Position numbers and translations under genes: made by a program. From Micromonospora parva (GTDB lineage: Bacteria; Actinomycetota; Actinomycetes; Mycobacteriales; Micromonosporaceae): 64,000 bases of DNA. Shown piece by piece: positions 19,740 to 26,954 of the stretch; within the stretch, counting starts at the first letter, position 1; the number at the start of each line of letters is the position of its first letter. A model generated the notes under the pieces. It was not told the origin of the DNA. It searched no databases and saw nothing but the letters and a program-made list of their open reading frames with translations. The stretch covers positions 5,087 to 69,086 of the forward strand of contig NZ_JNZS01000026.1 in assembly GCF_000718515.1 (NCBI RefSeq). The letters run 5' to 3'.

Positions 19740-19745
19740 AGTCTA
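19740..19745 (-). promoter_or_regulatory. Probable -10 element of the ABC-F transcript
   Basis: The minus strand reads TAGACT here, a good actinobacterial -10 (TANNNT), about 40 bases before the leader peptide start. No convincing -35 is visible 17-18 bases upstream. Confidence 0.35.
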
Positions 19746-19827
19746 ACAACGGATCTCCACCCCGCCACCGGGTTACCAGCCAGGTGCCGCTTCGCGGTAT
19801 CGGACAGCCACTTCGGCGCAGCCGGCG

Positions 19828-20232
19828 CTAGGAAACGTCGAAGAGGCGTAGCCCGTCGTACTCGGCGAAGTCGGCGAAATCTTTGCCGTTGAAAGGCGCC
19901 AGTGGCAGCCGGTCGACCAGGCAGCAAGCCGCGATCCAGGAGTCGTTGGTCGGTCGGGGGAGCCCTCGGTGCTGAGCCCGTGCTTGGAGGTGACCCCAGG
20001 TGACCGCCACCGCCTCGTCGAAGGGAAGCAGCACGATTCCCGAACGCCACTGCGCGAGATCAGCCAGCTTGCGCGGACCCCAGCTGCGCAGTGCCGTCCA
20101 CTTGGTCAGCTCGCCGAGCGTCACGAAGGTGATGCAGAGGGTCTTACCGGCCAGGCGGGCACGGAGACGTTCAGGTAGTCGCCCGCGGAGGATTGCTGAC
20201 GCGACGTCGGTGTCCAGAACGACGAGGCTCAT
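19828..20232 (-). CDS. PIN-domain toxin, VapC family
   Basis: 134 residues, usual VapC length. Acidic metal ligands appear in order: VLDTDVASAIL near the N-terminus, ITFVTLGELTKW, and PTNDSWIAACC, with a final LAPFNGKDFADF. PIN-domain VapC proteins are Mg2+-dependent RNases, commonly cutting tRNA or rRNA. The ATG overlaps the stop codon of the upstream small gene by ATGA, as expected of a toxin translated after its antitoxin. Confidence 0.9.
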   Translation of the reverse strand: MSLVVLDTDVASAILRGRLPERLRARLAGKTLCITFVTLGELTKWTALRSWGPRKLADLAQWRSGIVLLPFDEAVAVTWGHLQARAQHRGLPRPTNDSWIAACCLVDRLPLAPFNGKDFADFAEYDGLRLFDVS

Positions 20233-20429
20233 GCGGCGCCGGCCCGCCGAGAGGTGTACAGGTCGGTGAGGAACTCGTCCAGTTCCTCGTCCGACTCGAA
20301 GAGACCCGGACGGGCCAGGTCGTCCACGGAGGCGACCGGCTGGACGCCCTGACGACGGGCCAACTCCTCGGCCGGCACGTGGTCAGTCGTCGGCCATTCG
20401 GGCATCTGTTCGGCATTGCTCGACGTCAC
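20229..20429 (-). CDS. Probable VapB-like antitoxin
   Basis: 66 residues from GTG 20429, chosen because AGGAG (20436-20440) is six bases upstream; the frame is open to an ATG at 20477. The middle is PAEELARRQGVQPVASVDDLARPGLFESDEELDEFLTDLY, an acidic C-terminal stretch like those by which antitoxins wrap PIN toxins. There is no obvious AbrB or ribbon-helix-helix DNA-binding start, so it may neutralise the toxin without repressing the operon. The overlap with vapC is the main support. Confidence 0.7.
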   Translation of the reverse strand: MTSSNAEQMPEWPTTDHVPAEELARRQGVQPVASVDDLARPGLFESDEELDEFLTDLYTSRRAGAA

Positions 20430-20526
20430 GGCTCGCTCCTGCACATCGGGTCGGCCCAATTCTTCCACCTCCGACATCGATGGGCGGCATCTCGCGTTGA
20501 TGTCGGGGAGTCAAGCTGTACCGCGC

Positions 20527-21222
20527 TCAGCGGGGTCGGTATTCGACCTCGGGGCGGCCGGGGGTGCCGTATCGGGGGGTGCGCGCGGCCCGGTCGACGG
20601 TCACCAGGTACTCCAGATAGCGGCGGGCGGTCACCCGGGAGATGCCGGTCAGCGCGCTCACCTCGGTCGCGGACAGCCCGGCCGCCGCGCGGGTGCCGTC
20701 GGTGAGGGCGGCGCGTACCCGATCAAGGGTCTGCGCGTCGAGCCCCTTCGGCAGGCTGTGCCCGGCGGTGCCGCGCAGGGTGGCGAACATCTGGTCCACC
20801 TCGTGCTGGGCGGCGACCTCGCCGTCGGCGAGCGCCTGGGCGCGGTAGTCGGCGTAGCGCTCCAGCTTGTCGCGGAACGCGGCGAACGTGAACGGTTTGA
20901 GCAGGTAGTGGGTCACCCCGAGGGACACGGCGGTGCGCACCACCGCCAGGTCCCGCGCGGACGTCACGGCCAGCACGTCCACGCTGCTGCCGGCCGCCCG
21001 CAGCGCCCGGCACACGTCCAGGCCGTGCAGGTCGGGCAGCCGAAAATCCAGGAGTACGAGGTCCACGCCGCCGCCGTGGTCGGCGCGCAGGGCCGCCATC
21101 GCCGCCCGCGCGGTGTGCGCCACCCCGACCACCACAAAACCCCGAACCCGTTCGGTGTACGCGGCGTGCGCCTCGGCCAGCAGCGGCTCGTCCTCGACGA
21201 CGAGCACCCGGATGTCGGTCAT
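20527..21222 (-). CDS. CitB/DctR-type response regulator
   Basis: 231 residues. The receiver domain begins IRVLVVEDEPLLAEAHAAY, with phosphoacceptor Asp in LVLLDFRLPDLHG and the switch lysine in YLLKPFTFAAF. The C-terminal helix-turn-helix is LSATEVSALTGISRVTARRYLEYLV. This arrangement is that of regulators of citrate, malate and C4-dicarboxylate uptake. Its ATG overlaps the kinase stop codon. The divergent dicarboxylate carrier is the likely target. Confidence 0.93.
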   Translation of the reverse strand: MTDIRVLVVEDEPLLAEAHAAYTERVRGFVVVGVAHTARAAMAALRADHGGGVDLVLLDFRLPDLHGLDVCRALRAAGSSVDVLAVTSARDLAVVRTAVSLGVTHYLLKPFTFAAFRDKLERYADYRAQALADGEVAAQHEVDQMFATLRGTAGHSLPKGLDAQTLDRVRAALTDGTRAAAGLSATEVSALTGISRVTARRYLEYLVTVDRAARTPRYGTPGRPEVEYRPR

Positions 21223-22805
21223 GACCGCTCGATCCGGCTCGGCAGCCGGACGGTGAACCGGCTGCCGCCGTCGTCCGAGCGATCCACCTCGGCGCTGCCG
21301 CCGTGCCGGCGCACCACCTGCCCGACCAACGCCAGGCCGAGGCCGCGGCCGGTGCTCTTGGTGGACCAGCCGCGCCGGAACGCGTCGGCGACCCGCTCCG
21401 GTGCCAGCCCGGGGCCGCTGTCGGCGACCCGGACCACCAGTTCGTCGTCGGCCGCGCCGACGAAGACGCGTACGCGGCGGGGCGCCGGGGTGCCGGCCAC
21501 CGCTTCGAGCGCGTTGTCGACCAGGTTGCCGACCACGGTGAGCAGGTCAGCGGTCGGCAGCGGGCTGTCGTCGAGGCGGCAGTCCGGTTCGACGATCAGG
21601 TCCACTCCGCGCTCGCCGGCCTGCGCGGACTTGCCGAGCAGCAGGGCCGCGAGCGCCGGTTCGGTCACCGCGCCGACCACCCGGTCGGTCAGCTGCTGGG
21701 CGAGGGCCAGGTCGCGGGTGCCGAGCCGGACGGCCTCCTCGGTGCGGCCCAGCTCGACCAGGGTCAGCACGGTGTGCAGCCGGTTGGCCGACTCGTGGGT
21801 CTGCGCCTGCAACGCCTCGGTCAGCGCCCGCACCGAATCCAGCTCACTGGCCAGGGTGCGCAGCTCGGTCTGGTCGCGCAGGGTCAGCACGGTGCCGAGC
21901 GCCGCGCCCTCGAAACGGGCGGTCCGCTGGTTGGCGACGAGCACCCGGTCACCGGCGAGGATCGGCTCGTCGCGGGCGTCGCGCCCGGAGTCGAGCAACT
22001 CGGCCGCCGCGGGCGGCAGGTCGATCCCGGCCACCGGCTGATCGATCACCGGCGCGTCCGCGTCGAGCCCCAACAGTCGGCGGCCCTCGTCGTTCACCAG
22101 CGCCACCCGACGATCGGTGGTCAGCACGACGAGACCTTCGCGCACCGAGTGCAGAACGGCGTCGTAGTACTCGTACATCCGGGTCATCTGCGCCGGCCCC
22201 AGACCGTGCGTCTGGCGACGCAGCCGGCGGCTGAGCAGCCAGGAGCCCGTCGCGGCGAGCGCCAGAGCCGGCGCGGCCACCCCGAACAGCACCGGCAGTT
22301 GGCCGAGCAGCTTACGGTCGATGGCCCGGGTGGTGATGCCCACCGAGACCAGACCGACGAGGTGCCGCTGCTCGTCGTACACGGGAACGACAGCGCGCAC
22401 CGACTCGCCGAGCGTGCCGACGTTCGTGGTGGTGAAGGGGTGGCCGGCCAGGGCGGGCCCGATCTCGCCGACGAACGGCTGGCCGATGCGCTCGCGGGTG
22501 GGGTGTGAGAAACGGGTGCGGTCGGGGGCCATCACCACCACGAAGTCGGTGCCCGTGGCCAGCCGGGTCGATTCGGCGTACGGCTGCAGGATGCTGGCCG
22601 GATCGGCGGTGGTGAGGGCGGCGCGGACGTCGGGGGAGCGCGCCACCGTCTGCGCCACCGCGAGCACCTCCTCCTGCGCGGCCTGGCGGGAGTCGCTGCG
22701 GGCCAGCCAGACGGCGCCCGCCGCGCCGGCCAGCACCAGCAACGTCACCACCATCGCCTGGAGGGCGAAGAGTTGCCCCGCGATGCTCCACTGGCGTCGG
22801 GCCAC
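21219..22805 (-). CDS. CitA/DcuS-type sensor histidine kinase
   Basis: 528 residues from GTG 22805, chosen because GAGGAGG is eight bases upstream; the frame is open to 22874. Two membrane segments (about 13-32 and 168-190) flank a periplasmic PAS-like CACHE domain (LAVAQTVARSPDVRAAL to VGLVSVGITT), followed by a cytoplasmic PAS (LHSVREGLVVLTTDRRVALVNDEGRRLLG), the phosphoacceptor HESANRLHTVLTLVELG, and ATPase boxes NLVDNALEAV, DSGPGL and GRGLGLALV. Members sense extracellular di- or tricarboxylates. Confidence 0.93.
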   Translation of the reverse strand: MARRQWSIAGQLFALQAMVVTLLVLAGAAGAVWLARSDSRQAAQEEVLAVAQTVARSPDVRAALTTADPASILQPYAESTRLATGTDFVVVMAPDRTRFSHPTRERIGQPFVGEIGPALAGHPFTTTNVGTLGESVRAVVPVYDEQRHLVGLVSVGITTRAIDRKLLGQLPVLFGVAAPALALAATGSWLLSRRLRRQTHGLGPAQMTRMYEYYDAVLHSVREGLVVLTTDRRVALVNDEGRRLLGLDADAPVIDQPVAGIDLPPAAAELLDSGRDARDEPILAGDRVLVANQRTARFEGAALGTVLTLRDQTELRTLASELDSVRALTEALQAQTHESANRLHTVLTLVELGRTEEAVRLGTRDLALAQQLTDRVVGAVTEPALAALLLGKSAQAGERGVDLIVEPDCRLDDSPLPTADLLTVVGNLVDNALEAVAGTPAPRRVRVFVGAADDELVVRVADSGPGLAPERVADAFRRGWSTKSTGRGLGLALVGQVVRRHGGSAEVDRSDDGGSRFTVRLPSRIERS

Positions 22806-22902
22806 CTCCACCACCTCCTCGTCGCGCCGCCGTTGCTGCCATCGCGGTGAACAGAATGACCGCAAGGCTGTCAACGGGTGAGACGCGCTTCACATTGTCG
22901 AC

Positions 22903-24282
22903 ATGGACACCACCACATCCGCCACCACCCCGGCGCCGGCGGTCCGCCGGGACCGTACCCGTTACCTGTATCTGGCCGTCATCGTGGCCGTCGTCGCCGG
23001 CATCGTGGTCGGCCTGGTCGCCCCCGATTTCGGCAAGGAACTCAAGCCGATCGGCACCGGCTTCGTCAACCTGATCAAGATGATGATCAGCCCGGTCATC
23101 TTCTGCACCATCGTGCTCGGCGTCGGCTCGGTCCGGCAGGCCGCGAAGGTTGGCAAGGTCGGCGGCCTGGCCCTCGGCTACTTCCTGACCATGTCGACGG
23201 TCGCGCTCGCCATCGGCCTGGTCGTCGGCAACCTCATCCACCCCGGCTCCGGCCTGAACCTCGGCCCGGACCTCGCCGGCTCGGGCAAGGCCGCCGCCGG
23301 TGACGAGGCCGCCGGTACCGCCGACTTCCTGCTCGGGATCATCCCGACGACGCTGCTCTCCGCCCTCACCGAGGGCAAGGTGCTCCAGACGCTGCTGGTC
23401 GCCCTGCTGGTCGGGTTCGCCGTCCAGGCCATGGGACAGCGGGGTGAGCCGGTGCTCAGCGCCATCACCGTCGTCCAGCGGGTCGTCTTCAAGGTCCTCG
23501 CCATGATCATGTGGCTGGCGCCGATCGGCGCGTTCGGCGCGATGGCCGCCGTGGTCGGCGCGACCGGCGTGGACGCCCTCAAGAGCCTCGCCCAGATCAT
23601 GGTGGGCTTCTACGTCACCTGTCTGATCTTCGTGCTGGTCTTCCTGGGCGCGCTGCTGTGGTTCGTGGCCCGGATCTCGATCTTCTCGCTGCTGCGTTAT
23701 CTCGGCCGGGAGTTCCTGCTGATCCTGTCCACCTCGTCGTCGGAGTCGGCGCTGCCGCGGCTGATCGCCAAGATGGAACACTTCGGCGTGAGCAAGCCGG
23801 TCGTCGGCATCACGGTGCCGACCGGCTACTCGTTCAACCTGGACGGTACGGCGATCTACCTGACCATGGCGTCGCTGTTCATCGCCGACGCGCTGGGCAA
23901 GCCACTCGCTGTCGGCGAGCAGATCTCGCTGCTGCTGTTCATGATCATCGCCTCGAAGGGCGCCGCCGGAGTCACCGGCGCCGGGCTGGCCACGCTGGCC
24001 GGCGGCCTCCAGTCGCACCGACCGGACCTCGTCGACGGGGTCGGACTGATCGTCGGCATCGACCGGTTCATGTCGGAGGCGCGGGCGCTGACCAACTTCG
24101 CCGGCAACGCGGTGGCGACAGTGCTGGTGGGAACCTGGACCGGCGAGTTCGACCGGGACCGGGCGGTCGGGGTGCTGAGCGGCAACGACCCGTTCGACGA
24201 GGCCACCATGGTCGACGAGCACGACGACGCGGCGCCGCGCCCCGACGAGAGGGAGACCGCGCCGGCCGGAGCGTCGGCCTGA
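22903..24282 (+). CDS. dctA: Cation:dicarboxylate symporter, DctA type
   Basis: 459 residues with the glutamate-transporter fold. The serine-rich hairpin ILSTSSSESALPRLI and the motif TVPTGYSFNLDGTAIYLT are diagnostic, as is the final GIDRFMSEARALTNFAGNAVATVLV. DctA imports succinate, fumarate and malate with protons. It is divergent from the CitA-type kinase with a 97-bp shared promoter region, which supports control by that system. The C-terminal ~45 residues are acidic and probably disordered. Confidence 0.93.
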   Translation: MDTTTSATTPAPAVRRDRTRYLYLAVIVAVVAGIVVGLVAPDFGKELKPIGTGFVNLIKMMISPVIFCTIVLGVGSVRQAAKVGKVGGLALGYFLTMSTVALAIGLVVGNLIHPGSGLNLGPDLAGSGKAAAGDEAAGTADFLLGIIPTTLLSALTEGKVLQTLLVALLVGFAVQAMGQRGEPVLSAITVVQRVVFKVLAMIMWLAPIGAFGAMAAVVGATGVDALKSLAQIMVGFYVTCLIFVLVFLGALLWFVARISIFSLLRYLGREFLLILSTSSSESALPRLIAKMEHFGVSKPVVGITVPTGYSFNLDGTAIYLTMASLFIADALGKPLAVGEQISLLLFMIIASKGAAGVTGAGLATLAGGLQSHRPDLVDGVGLIVGIDRFMSEARALTNFAGNAVATVLVGTWTGEFDRDRAVGVLSGNDPFDEATMVDEHDDAAPRPDERETAPAGASA

Positions 24283-24331
24283 CGCACGGACGTGGACCGG
24301 GCTTCGCGGTGGCCCCGGCCGCCGTGATCCC

Positions 24332-24440
24332 GGTCCGCGCCGTGTTCTGCGGTCCACCCCGTGATGCCGGTCCACCCCGTGATCTCGGTCCACGTCGTGA
24401 TCTCGGTCCACGTCGTGATCTCGGTCCGCGCCGTGATCCA
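24332..24440 (+). repeat. Six tandem copies of an 18-bp repeat
   Basis: Unit starts lie at 24332, 24351, 24369, 24387, 24405 and 24423 (one spacing of 19, the rest 18). The consensus is GGTCCACGYCGTGATCTC; units four and five are identical. The array begins 49 bp after the dctA stop codon in the 299-bp gap between convergent genes. The rest of that gap (24441-24581) shows nothing recognisable. Confidence 0.9.
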
Positions 24441-24581
24441 CTCCGCTTTCTGAATATCGGGGTATCCGAACGGCCCCGACACCGCGCTTTCCTGAAATCC
24501 GAGTCGATCTCCGGGCGGCGGGCGGCGATCTCCAGGCGGCGAGCGGCGGGAGCGGGCGGCAAGGGCTGGATGGCGGCGGTG

Positions 24582-25454
24582 TCAGCGTCGGCGTGCGCGC
24601 CACATCGTGTGTTCCCGGGAAATCGCCGTCTCCGTGTCATTCACGAACCGCGACAGCTCGGCTTCCGTACTGATCCGGGTGGCCAGTGACCCCATGGCGG
24701 CAAGCTCCTGACTCGCCAGCGCGTAGGCGGTCGCCACCGCGCCGTGTTGCCGCGTCTGGGTCCAGGCCGCGCCGGCCGCGACCGCCGCGGCGGCCACCCC
24801 GAGCAGGTCGAGGTCCGTCAGTCCGGCAGCCCTCGACACGGCCAGGGTCACCCCGACGATCTCCAGCACGAGCATGGTCACCGACCAGCGGGTCGCCCGC
24901 GCCCGGTTCGCCAGTGACCGTTCGGCGTACCAGGCCCGCTGGGCCTCGAGACGGCCGACCAGGTACGCGGCGCGGCGCTCCTCAAGGGGGGTGGCGCGCA
25001 GCGCACGCATTCCGTCAGTGATCTGTTGCCCGGCCACCGCGGGAGCCGCCAACCCGGCGGCCGACATGTCCCCGGTCAGGCCCAACAATCGGTTGGTGAA
25101 TTCCTGAACGCTGTCCGATTCGCTCTGCGATCGGGGAAAAGGGTCAGCCGCGACGGTGAATCGCCAGGTGAGTGATTTGATGGATTCGGAGAGGGCCCTG
25201 CCGACGTACCACCGTTCATTCGGACGATTGGTGAGGAGAAAGACCTCGACGATCGAGGTGGCGGCGAACGCGCCCGCCGCCAGCGCCGGGCCGAGGGCGA
25301 AATTGTCGAGCTTCCAGGTGGCGACTCCCGCGACAGCGGCCACCAGGAGCAGGGACAGCCGCAGCGCGACAAGGGTGGCGTACACGCGTTGGCCGCGCTG
25401 CGACTCATCGGACACGGCGCGCTGAAACGGGGGAAGATCCTCGGCCTTCAGCAT
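24582..25454 (-). CDS. DUF4231 / SLATT-like membrane protein
   Basis: 290 residues from ATG 25454, with GAGAGGG about eight bases upstream; the longer frame to 25625 crosses a hairpin and is not used. Two membrane pairs are seen, LRLSLLLVAAVAGVATW with GAFAATSIVEVFLLT, and SVTMLVLEIVGVTLAV with LLGVAAAAVAAGAAW, each followed by charged helices (RPNERWYVGRALSESIKSLTWRF). This two-times-2TM layout is that of DUF4231/SLATT proteins, which are predicted pore-forming effectors in nucleotide-triggered conflict systems. No nucleotide cyclase or NUDIX partner is adjacent, so a defence role is only a possibility. Confidence 0.7.
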   Translation of the reverse strand: MLKAEDLPPFQRAVSDESQRGQRVYATLVALRLSLLLVAAVAGVATWKLDNFALGPALAAGAFAATSIVEVFLLTNRPNERWYVGRALSESIKSLTWRFTVAADPFPRSQSESDSVQEFTNRLLGLTGDMSAAGLAAPAVAGQQITDGMRALRATPLEERRAAYLVGRLEAQRAWYAERSLANRARATRWSVTMLVLEIVGVTLAVSRAAGLTDLDLLGVAAAAVAAGAAWTQTRQHGAVATAYALASQELAAMGSLATRISTEAELSRFVNDTETAISREHTMWRARRR

Positions 25455-25561
25455 GTCGTTGACCCTCTCGACAGAACATCCAGGACATCGACAGTCGGAC
25501 GCCAGCCGCTGTAGACAGTAGACACCCCTGTCCACCCCCACTCCCACCCCCCACCCGTCAC

Positions 25562-25630
25562 CCCTGGTGATCAAGAGGTTTGCGTCACGACACACCGGGA
25601 TGGATGACGGAAAGCTCTTGATCACCAGGG
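25562..25630. repeat. 69-nt near-perfect hairpin between divergent genes
   Basis: Left arm 25562-25587 starts CCCTGGTGATCAAGAG and the right arm 25605-25630 ends CTCTTGATCACCAGGG. Sixteen outer base pairs are perfect, then one mismatch and nine more positions with one mismatch, around a 17-nt loop. It lies 108 bp from the start of the SLATT-like gene and 42 bp from the start of the next gene. It may be a dispersed repeat, an operator or a transcript structure. Confidence 0.85.
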
Positions 25631-25671
25631 CGGTGGACGTCGATCCGGGTGGGGGCGGGGATGATGTGGGG

Positions 25672-26091
25672 GTGGAGATTGGGGAGGCACTGAGGTTGGC
25701 CCGGTCGCAGTTGTGGTCGGACCGGGCCCGCGCCGGGCGTCACCTGAGCGCTGTCGTTGGGCGGGAACCGGTGGACACCGTGGTGCGGAGCCTGCTCCTC
25801 GACAGCGCGAACACCGCGGTCACCGACGCCACCGCCGAGGAACTGCTGCGGCGTCGTGACGCAGCCGGCCTGCGTCTCATCGCGGCAGCGTGGCATGTCG
25901 CTGAGCCGGAGCAGGGGGATCATCTCACCGGTTGCCTGAGCGCCGCCTTCTTCGAGCTCGCCTGCGCGGAGCCGGAGGACCGGATGCGTTTTCGCGCCGT
26001 GCTCCGGAGTCTGCGGGACGATCCCGACCCGGATGTTCAGGCCGGTGCCCGAGACCTGCTTGATCGAGTCGCACAAGCGCTACCGGACTGA
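25672..26091 (+). CDS. Small helical (HEAT-like) hypothetical protein
   Basis: 139 residues from GTG 25672; the frame is open to 25567 but the earlier part runs through the 69-nt hairpin. The sequence is all-helical, with repeated patterns such as DTVVRSLLLDSANTAVTDATAEELLRRRDAAGLRLIAAAW and MRFRAVLRSLRDDPDPDVQAGARDLLDRVAQ, resembling short HEAT repeats that bind other proteins. It has no signal peptide and no catalytic motif. It is divergent from the SLATT-like gene. Confidence 0.65.
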   Translation: MEIGEALRLARSQLWSDRARAGRHLSAVVGREPVDTVVRSLLLDSANTAVTDATAEELLRRRDAAGLRLIAAAWHVAEPEQGDHLTGCLSAAFFELACAEPEDRMRFRAVLRSLRDDPDPDVQAGARDLLDRVAQALPD

Positions 26092-26123
26092 GAGGCAGCA
26101 GGCAGCGCCGGGCCGTTCGGGGT

Positions 26124-26771
26124 TCATGAGGTGACGGGGTGCGGCGTGGCGGTCGTGTCGCAGGGGGTGCCGATGCCGAGGTTGACGCGGTCGGTCCGGC
26201 CGTCCGACGTCACGATCAGCGGTACGCAGGCGACCTGCGCGACCCAGGCGCCGCCGACGAAGGCCAGCCACTGCGCCTGCCCACCCTCGGGAGTGCAGGC
26301 GTGCACCGTGACGGTCGCCGCGGGCGCGCCGGTGCCGCCCCACCCGAGCCGGGCCCTGTCCTGCCAGCCCGGTGCCACCCGCAGGTCGACGACGGTGCCG
26401 GCGCGGACGACGAGCCCCCATTTGGCGAACAGTCGCGCCGCCGGATCGGCCTCCCCGGAATCGCCCGCCGACAGCACCGGGGTGTCAGGCACCGCCACGT
26501 CCTCGCCCACCAGTCGGTAGCCGGCCGGCGGCGTCGGCAGCGCGTCGACCGATGGCGTGCACGGCAGCCCGGCACCGCTGGCACCGGTGGCCGGCGCCGA
26601 CCGGTCGGCCGGAGTTGCCCGATCAGCCGGCGCCGCCCGGTCGGCCGGCGCTGAGGTGGGCTGGCGCGGGTCACCTGCCGACGTGCAGGCGGACAGGACC
26701 ACCGCCAGGCACAGGCCGGCCACCCCGGCCGCGGCGCGTCCGGTCCGGCGCTCCGCAGAATTCGAATTCAT
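26124..26771 (-). CDS. Lipoprotein of unknown function
   Basis: 215 residues. The signal peptide carries a lipobox (AVVLSAC). An Ala/Pro/Asp-rich segment with an APADR(S/A/T) type repeat (about 40-62) leads to a globular part from GLPCTPSVDALPTPPAGYRLVGEDV to the C-terminus. The ATG is preceded within a few bases by TATAAA on the minus strand, suggesting a leaderless transcript. It diverges from the ricin-domain kinase; the outer parts of the two proteins could interact, but this is speculation. Confidence 0.75.
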   Translation of the reverse strand: MNSNSAERRTGRAAAGVAGLCLAVVLSACTSAGDPRQPTSAPADRAAPADRATPADRSAPATGASGAGLPCTPSVDALPTPPAGYRLVGEDVAVPDTPVLSAGDSGEADPAARLFAKWGLVVRAGTVVDLRVAPGWQDRARLGWGGTGAPAATVTVHACTPEGGQAQWLAFVGGAWVAQVACVPLIVTSDGRTDRVNLGIGTPCDTTATPHPVTS

Positions 26772-26954
26772 TCGATATTTATAGCAGGAGGCCGATATAC
26801 GCGTTGGTAACATCGCGGTGGGCGACACTGCTCGTACCAATAGCAGAAATGAACGATCGGTAACCAGTCGATCTTGCGTGTGACATATCCAACTGTCGCT
26901 TTTCCAGCCGCCAGAAGAATTGGGTACGTAAACCAGGGCAGGTACCTTCCTGTC

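Noticed and set aside
24332..24440. CRISPR-like array
   Set aside because: The 18-bp units follow each other directly with no spacers, and there are no cas genes.
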